Assembly: GCA_964393335.1 (NCBI GenBank)
Contig: CAYMTN010000311.1
Span: forward strand, 1-5,535
Source of the DNA: CAYMTN01 sp964393335
Lineage (GTDB): Bacteria; Chloroflexota; Anaerolineae; Aggregatilineales; Aggregatilineaceae
DNA: 5,535 nucleotides
Direction: 5' to 3'
The notes beneath the pieces were generated by a model that worked only from the letters and a program-made list of their open reading frames with translations, ran no database searches and had not been told where the DNA came from. Shown here one piece after another: positions 1 through 5,482 of the stretch (within the stretch, counting starts at the first letter, position 1; each line of letters begins with the position of its first letter). Both the position numbers and the translations under genes were made by a program.

Positions 1-1571
1 TCGATGCGCTGCGAGATGGTCAGCGCCTCGTCGCCATCTTCGAGAATCTGCCCCAGGCGGCTGCGCTCGTAATCCAGCTCGACCTGCAAATCACGCACCA
101 GGCGGCTGAGTTCCGCGATCTGTTCCTGGGCGAGTTCCAGGCTGGCCTGCGTCTCCTGGCGCATCGCCAGCACGCTCTGCTGATCGAGCGCGTCGGGCGC
201 TTCACCCTCGACAATGGCCTGGATGGCGCGTTCCTCGGCGTCAAAACGGGCGCGCACGGCAGCGCGGCTGAGCGTCAGCAGGCGGGCTGCTACGGGAGCC
301 AATCCTTCAAGCAGGTTTGTTTCGTTTTTTTCCAGTTCGCGGTTGGTATAGGGCAGGCCGATGATCGCCACGCCGACGATCTGGCCGCTGCGCAGCAGGG
401 GTTGGATGTAGGCCGGGCCAAGCTGGTTGATATCCAGGCGCGTGTAAAAATCGACCAGTTCGTCCAGGTTCTTATCCGGCGTGAGCGCGCGCTGCATCTT
501 GTTTTTGATGGCGTCGATCAGCGTGGGCTGTTCTTCGAGATTCAGCGCCAGCCCAGGGATCAGCCGCTGTTGGATGTGGTCGTACGCGGCGACGACGTCG
601 GCCCAGTTGGTTTCATCGTGCGAGACAAGCACGGCGACATCCGCTTTGAGCACGCTGGCAATCGCCGTGACGATCTGGCGCGGGATGTTGTCGGGGTCTT
701 CTTTTTCGAGCATCATGCCGATGGCCTTAAGCAGCGTCATCGACTCGGTCGCGCTGGAATACGTGCTGACGGCGCGCGCCGGGCGCGGCGGCTCCGCCTT
801 GATGGCGAGTTGGGGCCGCGAGACGGCCTCGGCATACTCGGAGACTTCGTCGATCACGGTGTTCAGGCGTTCCAGCACCAGCCGGTAGACGACGATGGTC
901 ACAATCGGCATGGCGGTCAAAAAGGCCAGCCGCAGCGCGCCAGACGTGTCGCCTTCCAGGTCGTCGGTGCTCATGCGGGCCAGCGTGTAGCTGTAACCGA
1001 GCAGCAGCACGACAAAAAAGACCATCTTCAGCGGGATATCGGCGGTTTGTTTGTAGCGCGACAGCAGCAAGCCCATGTACGTGAACAGCAGCAGCCCCGG
1101 CGCAAAGGTCCAGGCGTAACCGAGTGCGTCCATGTTGAACTCATGCCGGGCGGCCAATCCGTGCCAGCGCACGGCGGTGATCGCGTAGGCCAGGGCGATG
1201 CCAGCGCTCGTCGCGCCGATCAGCCGCCAGGTCGAGTCTTCCGACTCGCCGCTGTCGGCGGCCAGCAGCGCGGCCCCGGCGTACAGGATCACCAGCGCGT
1301 TTACGGCACGTTCGAGCGGCGGCAGCACGGCGTTGTCGGGAGTGTCCGTTATCAGGGCATACAGGCCACCCGCGCCCATCGCAATCCACGCCAGCACGAC
1401 GCCGGTCAGCAGCACGGTGTAACGTCCGGCGGCTTTCTCCGACGATCCGCGCAGGCGCTGGCCGAGCGCCATGAGCATCGTCGCCTGGCTGATGGCAAAC
1501 ACCGCCAAAAAGTAGATCAACTCGCCGGTTGGTTCGATAAACAGGTTTAGAAATTCGGGCGCGGAATCCAT
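1..1571 (-). CDS. 7TM-GAF-coiled-coil membrane sensor protein, 3' end beyond the window
   Basis: An open frame starts at the ATG at 1571-1569 and reads leftward for 523 codons to the window edge without a stop, so the C terminus is missing. The N-terminal part shows seven hydrophobic segments, at about residues 17-36, 50-74, 84-104, 114-134, 148-170, 180-198 and 209-229. This matches the seven-helix sensor regions seen in front of bacterial signalling domains. Residues about 275-435 look like a GAF domain: an early helix (LLKAIGMML), a strand rich in A/V (ADVAVLVSHD), and a late strand pattern (YIQPLLRSGQIVGVAIIGLP). Residues about 435-512 are charged, Glu/Gln/Arg-rich and heptad-like (coiled coil). 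I infer a membrane signal-transduction protein. The missing part could be a histidine kinase core, a GGDEF domain, a phosphatase or something else, so no output activity can be assigned. The start is supported by GAGGA seven bases upstream and an extended -10 about 46 bases upstream. It is transcribed away from the envelope genes to its right. Confidence 0.85.
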   Translation of the reverse strand, partial: MDSAPEFLNLFIEPTGELIYFLAVFAISQATMLMALGQRLRGSSEKAAGRYTVLLTGVVLAWIAMGAGGLYALITDTPDNAVLPPLERAVNALVILYAGAALLAADSGESEDSTWRLIGATSAGIALAYAITAVRWHGLAARHEFNMDALGYAWTFAPGLLLFTYMGLLLSRYKQTADIPLKMVFFVVLLLGYSYTLARMSTDDLEGDTSGALRLAFLTAMPIVTIVVYRLVLERLNTVIDEVSEYAEAVSRPQLAIKAEPPRPARAVSTYSSATESMTLLKAIGMMLEKEDPDNIPRQIVTAIASVLKADVAVLVSHDETNWADVVAAYDHIQQRLIPGLALNLEEQPTLIDAIKNKMQRALTPDKNLDELVDFYTRLDINQLGPAYIQPLLRSGQIVGVAIIGLPYTNRELEKNETNLLEGLAPVAARLLTLSRAAVRARFDAEERAIQAIVEGEAPDALDQQSVLAMRQETQASLELAQEQIAELSRLVRDLQVELDYERSRLGQILEDGDEALTISQRI

Positions 1572-1578
1572 CGTGTTG

Positions 1579-1583
1579 TCCTC
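1579..1583 (-). promoter_or_regulatory. Ribosome binding site of the sensor gene
   Basis: On the minus strand these bases read GAGGA, separated by seven bases (CAACACG) from the ATG at 1571-1569. This is a good Shine-Dalgarno match at normal spacing and fixes the start of a gene whose other end is outside the window. Confidence 0.7.
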
Positions 1584-1616
1584 GGCACGGTTTCCCTAGA
1601 GCAATGAGTCACGTCC

Positions 1617-1625
1617 AGTATAGCA
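1617..1625 (-). promoter_or_regulatory. Extended -10 promoter element for the sensor gene
   Basis: On the minus strand this reads TGCTATACT: a TATACT hexamer (5/6 match to TATAAT) preceded by TG at the extended -10 position. Transcription would begin near 1610, giving a leader of about 40 bases before the ATG at 1571. No convincing -35 lies 16-18 bases upstream. That position is GC-rich and occupied by an inverted repeat, and an extended -10 often compensates for a poor -35. The motif is seen directly; its use as a promoter is inferred. Confidence 0.5.
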
Positions 1626-1641
1626 CAGCCGTGCGGGCGGC

Positions 1642-1660
1642 GCGCGTGCGTTTCACGCGC
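1642..1660. repeat. Perfect 7-bp inverted repeat in the divergent promoter region
   Basis: GCGCGTG, a five-base spacer CGTTT, then CACGCGC: a perfect 7-bp inverted repeat. It begins about 20 bp upstream of the extended -10 of the sensor gene, so it covers the -35 zone of that promoter. It could be an operator or a hairpin. GC-rich DNA produces such repeats by chance fairly often, so the regulatory reading is tentative. Confidence 0.4.
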
Positions 1661-1710
1661 CTTGCGTGACGGTAAGAAACCGGTTTGGATTATACAAAAG
1701 ATCGCCGGTT

Positions 1711-1760
1711 TTGACAGCGGCATTTGGTCCCTGGCGAATCGCGGGCGAGCGCGGTACACT
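1711..1760 (+). promoter_or_regulatory. Weak promoter candidates for the rightward gene block
   Basis: TTGACA at 1711-1716 is a perfect -35 consensus, but the -10 position 17 bases on (1734-1739, GCGAAT) matches only half the consensus. TACACT at 1755-1760 is a reasonable -10 without a good -35. A third possibility is TATACA at 1691-1696. A promoter for the plus-strand genes should lie between 1572 and 1859, but the sequence does not single one out. Confidence 0.25.
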
Positions 1761-1787
1761 ACGGGCGGTTCGGCAATCATGCAGTCT

Positions 1788-1803
1788 ATATGGGGGGCCA
1801 TAT
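1788..1803. repeat. ATATGG-GGGG-CCATAT inverted repeat upstream of the Nudix gene
   Basis: A perfect 6-bp inverted repeat with a four-G loop, ending 56 bases before the GTG start at 1860. Its A/T ends stand out from the GC-rich surroundings. If transcription starts upstream, it would form a small hairpin in the leader; otherwise it is a possible protein-binding palindrome. Confidence 0.35.
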
Positions 1804-1849
1804 CGCCGTCGAACACCGGGCGACTTTGGCCTCTTGTGGTTTCTGAGAT

Positions 1850-1854
1850 GGGAG
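1850..1854 (+). promoter_or_regulatory. Ribosome binding site that selects the GTG start of the Nudix gene
   Basis: GGGAG lies five bases before the GTG at 1860. The frame is open far upstream, with other possible starts at ATG 1779, ATG 1848 and ATG 1875. None of those has a comparable purine-rich site at proper distance, so the GTG is preferred. ATG 1848 would add only four residues. Confidence 0.45.
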
Positions 1855-1859
1855 CGCGT

Positions 1860-2384
1860 GTGAACGACTCACAGATGACATCAGGCGTCGTGGCAGCCGA
1901 GGGGCGGCGCTGGCAGCGGCGGGCGGCGCGCTTGATGCGCCGGTATGCCTGGTCCGGCGTAGTGATCCAGCGTCTGATGCGGCGCATCCAGCCGCGATTT
2001 ACGGCAGGCGTGGTGGGCGTCGTGCTGGACGGGCGCGGGCGCGTGCTGCTGGTCGAGCACGTCTTTCACACGAGGTATCCCTGGGGCCTGCCGGGCGGGT
2101 GGATCAATCGCCACGAAGACCCGGCGCAGACTGCCGAACGCGAAATCCGCGAGGAAACGAGTTTGCGCGTGCGCGCGGTGCGGCCCCTGGTCATTCAGCG
2201 CGGCGCGACGTGGCCCCGGCACCTGGATATCGTGTTTCTGTGCGAATTGGACGGGGACGATCAGCGCGTGCACCTGAACGGCGAGCTGCTGAGTTATCGC
2301 GGGGCCTCGTGCGACACGCTGCCCCCGCTGATCGCGTTTCACCAGCAGGGGATTGAGGCGGCGCGGCTGATGGCTGGCCGCTGA
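1860..2384 (+). CDS. Nudix (NUDIX-fold) hydrolase with a variant Nudix box
   Basis: A 174-aa protein when started at GTG 1860. After a basic, amphipathic N-terminal stretch (residues 14-46, rich in Arg and Trp/Leu/Met), the Nudix fold begins with the strand TAGVVGVVLDGRGRVLLVEH (48-67). The substrate-loop signature WGLPGGW (75-81) follows. The Nudix box spans residues 80-102. Measured against GX5EX7REUXEEXGU it keeps Gly80, Glu86, the RE pair (94-95) and the metal-binding EE pair (98-99), but the last Gly is Ser101. Nudix enzymes hydrolyse nucleoside diphosphates linked to another group, using Mg2+ or Mn2+. The substrate cannot be told from the sequence; nucleotide sugars, NADH, ADP-ribose, oxidised dNTPs or mRNA caps are all possible. 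The C terminus is short, with no added domain. The next gene starts 41 bp downstream on the same strand, so co-transcription is plausible. Family assignment is firm; the exact start is less so. Confidence 0.9.
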   Translation: MNDSQMTSGVVAAEGRRWQRRAARLMRRYAWSGVVIQRLMRRIQPRFTAGVVGVVLDGRGRVLLVEHVFHTRYPWGLPGGWINRHEDPAQTAEREIREETSLRVRAVRPLVIQRGATWPRHLDIVFLCELDGDDQRVHLNGELLSYRGASCDTLPPLIAFHQQGIEAARLMAGR

Positions 2385-2406
2385 CGGCGGATGGCTGAGG
2401 GCTGTT
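2365..2406 (+). repeat. Six degenerate tandem heptamers (consensus GGCTGAT)
   Basis: Six consecutive 7-base units follow the pattern GGCTGAT. The first is exact. The fifth differs at one position (GGCTGAG), the fourth at one (GGCGGAT), and the second, third and sixth at two each. The tract starts inside the last Nudix codons, crosses the stop codon (2382-2384) and runs into the intergenic gap. Short degenerate heptamer tracts of this kind occur between genes in several environmental phyla. Whether this one is repeated elsewhere in the genome cannot be seen here. Confidence 0.55.
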
Positions 2407-2408
2407 TT

Positions 2409-2424
2409 CGACAGGAGAGTGTCG
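2409..2424 (+). promoter_or_regulatory. Shine-Dalgarno site displayed in a small hairpin loop
   Basis: CGACA, GGAGAG, TGTCG: a perfect 5-bp stem whose six-base loop is the core of the ribosome binding site for the ATG at 2426. AGGAGAG at 2413-2419 ends six bases before that ATG, which supports the start. The stem ends one base before the ATG. With five base pairs the structure is marginal, but placing the site in the loop may keep it accessible or tune initiation. Confidence 0.5.
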
Positions 2425-2425
2425 C

Positions 2426-4138
2426 ATGGACTATGGACGTTTGGGAGAGCGCCCGCGCGGGCTGCAATTCCCGCTGCTGGAAATCGCCTCGGCTATTTTG
2501 CTGCTGGGTGCGATTGTGCTGGGCATGTTGGAACTGGTCGCCTACAGCAATCAAAAAGACACGCTGCCAACCGATTTGACCATCGCCGGGATTCCGGTCG
2601 GCGGGTTGAGCGAAGAAGACGCCCTCGCGCGGGTCGAGTCCGTGTATGCGGCCCAGCCGGTCCAGTTATACTACGAGGGCAGCCCGATTTTGCTCGACCC
2701 GGCGGAGATCAACTTCCGCGTCAACGGCGAGGCGATGATGGCGAGCGCCCGCGCGCAGAGCAGCCGCGAGAAAAACTTCTGGGCCGGGTTCTGGAACTAC
2801 CTGGAGCGGCGGCCTGTCGCCGCCGTGAGCGTGCCGCTGAGCGCCGAATATCCCGAAAGTGACCTGCGTGACTACCTCGACAACCTGGCGCAGCGCTACG
2901 ATGCCAAAGCGACCGGCGCGGGTTTTGACCTCGCCACGCTGACGTTTGGCTCCGGCACCAGCGGGCGGCTGCTCGACGTCGATCAGGCGATGGTGTTGGT
3001 CAACCGCGCGCTGTTCGACTCGAACCCGGAGAACCGCCGCGTGGACCTGCCGACCGTCGCCGCTGCCGCGCCCCAGCAGAATATGGATACGCTGCGCGAC
3101 GCGATCATGGATTTGACGTACAGCATGGATTTCCCGTACAACGGGACCGATTCGCTCGTGTCGGTGTACGTGATGGACCTCGCGAGCGGCGAGAACGTGA
3201 AAATCCTGTCCGACGTGCCGCACAGCGCCCGCAGCGTGATCAAAATCCCGATCATGATCAACCTGTTTCGCAAAGAACTGCTGGTCAGCCAGGACGAAGC
3301 TTTCCTGCTGACCGAATCGATCCTGTGCAGCAACAACGCGTCGTCAAACCTGCTTATGCAGGTGGCGGGTGATGGCGCGGGGGTTGAACCGGCGCTGCGC
3401 GACGGGCTGAACCAGGTATCGTGTACGGCGCAGGAATTAGGCGCGGAGCATACGTTTATCAGCGCGCCGCTGGACGTGGCCGACCGCGATTACCAGTTCG
3501 AGGCGGCGGTCTGCCGCCCGCCGGATGCCGGGAATACGTCCTACAACACGGACCCGGACGCTTATTCACAGACGACCGCCGAAGATATGGGCCTGCTGCT
3601 GACGCAAATTTACGACTGCGCGAATTACGGCAGCGGCTTGATGGCCGTTTATCCGACCGACATCACGCAGACCGAGTGCCAGCAGATGATCAACCTGCTC
3701 AGCGGCAACCGCATCGACCGACTGATCGAGCTGGGCGTGCCGCCGGGCATTCAGATCGCGCACAAAAACGGGTGGGGCATCGAAACCAGCGCCGACGCCG
3801 GGATCGTCTATTCGCCGGGCGGTGATTACGTGCTGTCCGTGTTCGTGTGGGAGCGCGACGTTGACGGCAACAACCTGCCGACGATCCTAAGTTGGGAAGT
3901 GATCGAAGAGATCAGCCGCCTGGTGTACAACTACTTCAACCCGGACGTGCCACTGATCCAGCGCCGCCAGCCGATCAATCCCAATACGGCGATCAACTGC
4001 GTGACGGTGCGCTACCCGGAGGATGTGGACCTGAACGACATTAACAAGAACCGTTTGGACGAAAACGGCATCCCGCTGCCGAGCGCCTGTTACGGTGGGG
4101 CGGGGCACTGTCAGCCGTTCGTAGATTGGACGCAATGA
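2426..4138 (+). CDS. Membrane-anchored peptidoglycan-binding, class A beta-lactamase-like serine hydrolase
   Basis: A 570-aa protein with a strong ribosome binding site. Residues about 17-39 form one membrane helix after a short basic N terminus, so the rest should lie outside the cell. Residues about 50-110 (IAGIPVGGLSEEDALARV) and 145-212 (SGTSGRLLDVDQAMVLV) resemble the peptidoglycan-binding region found in VanW/YoaR-type proteins. From about 240 the protein follows the class A beta-lactamase fold. It has the nucleophile motif Ser270-Val-Ile-Lys273, Ser302-Asn-Asn304 in place of SDN, and Lys447-Asn-Gly449 in place of KTG, followed by a typical strand (DAGIVYSPGGDYVLSVFVWE). No Glu equivalent to the deacylating omega-loop residue is obvious. 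All eight cysteines fall after residue 300 (301, 333, 363, 398, 418, 525, 555, 562), and residues about 505-570 extend beyond the usual fold. I infer a cell-wall-linked penicillin-recognising or peptidase-like protein rather than an efficient resistance enzyme. Its stop overlaps the start of the CAP-LysM gene by four bases. Confidence 0.88.
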   Translation: MDYGRLGERPRGLQFPLLEIASAILLLGAIVLGMLELVAYSNQKDTLPTDLTIAGIPVGGLSEEDALARVESVYAAQPVQLYYEGSPILLDPAEINFRVNGEAMMASARAQSSREKNFWAGFWNYLERRPVAAVSVPLSAEYPESDLRDYLDNLAQRYDAKATGAGFDLATLTFGSGTSGRLLDVDQAMVLVNRALFDSNPENRRVDLPTVAAAAPQQNMDTLRDAIMDLTYSMDFPYNGTDSLVSVYVMDLASGENVKILSDVPHSARSVIKIPIMINLFRKELLVSQDEAFLLTESILCSNNASSNLLMQVAGDGAGVEPALRDGLNQVSCTAQELGAEHTFISAPLDVADRDYQFEAAVCRPPDAGNTSYNTDPDAYSQTTAEDMGLLLTQIYDCANYGSGLMAVYPTDITQTECQQMINLLSGNRIDRLIELGVPPGIQIAHKNGWGIETSADAGIVYSPGGDYVLSVFVWERDVDGNNLPTILSWEVIEEISRLVYNYFNPDVPLIQRRQPINPNTAINCVTVRYPEDVDLNDINKNRLDENGIPLPSACYGGAGHCQPFVDWTQ

Positions 4139-5448
4139 TGCGGATGAATCCCCAACTGCTGCGGTGGCTGGTGGTCGTGTACGTGATCGCGCTGCTGTTC
4201 GCGCCGGTCGGCCCGCGCACGCGGCTGGCGGCGCAGCCCGGCGAGGCGTACCAGGTGATCGACGCGGTGAACCAGTACCGGGCCGCGCGCGGCCTGCCCG
4301 CCCTGACCATCAACCTGCAGTTGATGGCGGCGGCGCAGCGCCACGTCGATTGGGTGGTCGCCACTGGCAATTACGGTCACACCGGCGAGGGCGGCTCGAC
4401 GCCGACGCAGCGCGCGGCTGCCGCCGGGTACACGGGCGGTTTCATCTACGAAATTTGGGTCACGGCGCGATCCGCGCAGGGCGCGGTGCAGTGGTGGGAC
4501 AGCAGCCCGGTCCACCAGACCGGCATGACACTGCCGACTCACACCGACGTCGGCGCGGGTTACGCGGATGGCGTGTACGTCATGATGATCGGCAAAGCGC
4601 TGCCGCCCACGCCCGTCCCGCCGCCCGGCCAGACCCAGACCGCCGCGCCAACCGATACGCCAGGGCCGGTTGTGATCCCCGTGCGGCGCAGCGAGCCGCG
4701 CGAAGATGGGTCGATTGTACACGTCGTGCAGCAGGGGCAGTCCGTGTGGGACATCGCCGCCGTGTACGGTGTGCCGATGGCCGACCTGATCGCGCTGAAT
4801 CACCTGGGACCGGAAGCGATCATCATCCCCGGCCAGGAATTGTACGTCCAGTTGGGCGAAGGGCAGCTCCCGCCCACGCCCCAGACGACGCACGTCATCC
4901 AGGAAGGTGAAACGTATTGGACGGTGGCCGCGCTGCACGGCCTGACGCTCGACGAACTGCTCGACATGAACGGCCTGACGCGCGAGGACATCCCACACGC
5001 GGGCGACCAGGTGGTCATCTGGGCACCGAGCGCGACTCCGACGCCGGAGCCGGTCACCGATACGCCGGTTCCCAGCGTGACGCCAATCGTCACCGCGCCG
5101 CCGACGGCTCCGCCCACCGTACCGCCCACCGTACCGCCCACCGCACCGCCTACGGCGCTGCCGGCGAGCAGCCTGACCGCTTCCCCGACCGATCTCCCGG
5201 CGGCGACGCTGACTCCCGTGCCTGCCACCGCGACGCTTGCGCCGACCGGCACACCGGCTCACACGCTCACATCGGCGGTCGCGCTGGCGGTTACGGCGGG
5301 GTCGACGCTTGCGCCCGTGCCCGGTGTCGTGTCCCACGGCAGCAGCGACGACAGCACGACGATTTTGATCGGTGCGATGGTGGCGATTGCCGTATTGGGC
5401 GTGGTGATGGTGATCGGCGGGCTGCGGGTCGCGCTGCGGCATGACTGA
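4135..5448 (+). CDS. Secreted CAP-domain protein with two LysM domains and a C-terminal membrane anchor
   Basis: A 437-aa protein from ATG 4135, which overlaps the preceding stop as ATGA and so is probably translated by coupling; only a weak GGA precedes it. In-frame ATGs at 4138 and 4144 are alternatives. Residues 8-23 are a hydrophobic signal segment, with possible cleavage near LAA-Q (31-34). Residues about 38-155 are a CAP/SCP (YkwD-like) domain with the helix signature VNQYRAARGLPAL, His82 (YGHTG), Glu106 and His127 (SPVHQTG), the usual cavity residues. Two LysM domains follow, at about 194-239 (IVHVVQQGQSVWDIAAVYGV) and 252-296 (HVIQEGETYWTVAALHGL). LysM binds N-acetylglucosamine-containing glycans such as peptidoglycan. 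Residues 298-405 are a Thr/Pro/Ala-rich linker containing five PPT[AV] repeats. Residues 409-430 are a membrane helix with a short RVALRHD tail, predicting outward orientation. Biochemical activity of bacterial CAP proteins is mostly unknown, so only an envelope or extracellular role is inferred. The three-domain order is clear; the exact start among the ATGs is less certain. Confidence 0.9.
   Translation: MMRMNPQLLRWLVVVYVIALLFAPVGPRTRLAAQPGEAYQVIDAVNQYRAARGLPALTINLQLMAAAQRHVDWVVATGNYGHTGEGGSTPTQRAAAAGYTGGFIYEIWVTARSAQGAVQWWDSSPVHQTGMTLPTHTDVGAGYADGVYVMMIGKALPPTPVPPPGQTQTAAPTDTPGPVVIPVRRSEPREDGSIVHVVQQGQSVWDIAAVYGVPMADLIALNHLGPEAIIIPGQELYVQLGEGQLPPTPQTTHVIQEGETYWTVAALHGLTLDELLDMNGLTREDIPHAGDQVVIWAPSATPTPEPVTDTPVPSVTPIVTAPPTAPPTVPPTVPPTAPPTALPASSLTASPTDLPAATLTPVPATATLAPTGTPAHTLTSAVALAVTAGSTLAPVPGVVSHGSSDDSTTILIGAMVAIAVLGVVMVIGGLRVALRHD
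5098..5157 (+). repeat. Five 12-bp tandem repeats encoding PPT[AV]
   Basis: Five in-frame 12-base units encode PPTA, PPTV, PPTV, PPTA, PPTA (residues 322-341 of the CAP-LysM protein). The second and third units are identical (CCGCCCACCGTA) and the fourth differs by one base. The first and last are more diverged. Near-identity at DNA level suggests recent slippage or unequal crossing over that sets linker length. Confidence 0.85.
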
Positions 5449-5482
5449 GGGGATACCGGCTGACTCAGGAAGGAACACGAAT

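Noticed and set aside
402..1550. A 382-codon open frame on the plus strand.
   Set aside because: It is antisense to the seven-helix sensor gene, gives an Arg/His/Gln-rich sequence with no domain pattern, and lacks a ribosome binding site. The minus-strand frame has coherent membrane segments and a GAF-like region.
1662..1859. N-terminal extension of the Nudix frame up to TTG 1662.
   Set aside because: The extra 66 codons resemble no Nudix region, contain promoter-like AT-rich bases and an inverted repeat, and have no good ribosome binding site. The GTG at 1860 does have one.
1547..1987. A 146-codon minus-strand frame across the divergent intergenic region.
   Set aside because: It overlaps the starts of both real genes and the sensor promoter, and its translation is Arg-rich with no recognisable motif.
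2426..4138. A clinical-type beta-lactamase resistance gene.
   Set aside because: It is membrane-anchored, has an added peptidoglycan-binding region, deviates at SDN and KTG, lacks an obvious deacylating Glu, and has no mobile element nearby.
5098..5157. A CRISPR-like short repeat array.
   Set aside because: The 12-base units are directly adjacent with no spacers and are in frame within a Pro/Thr linker, so they are a coding tandem repeat.
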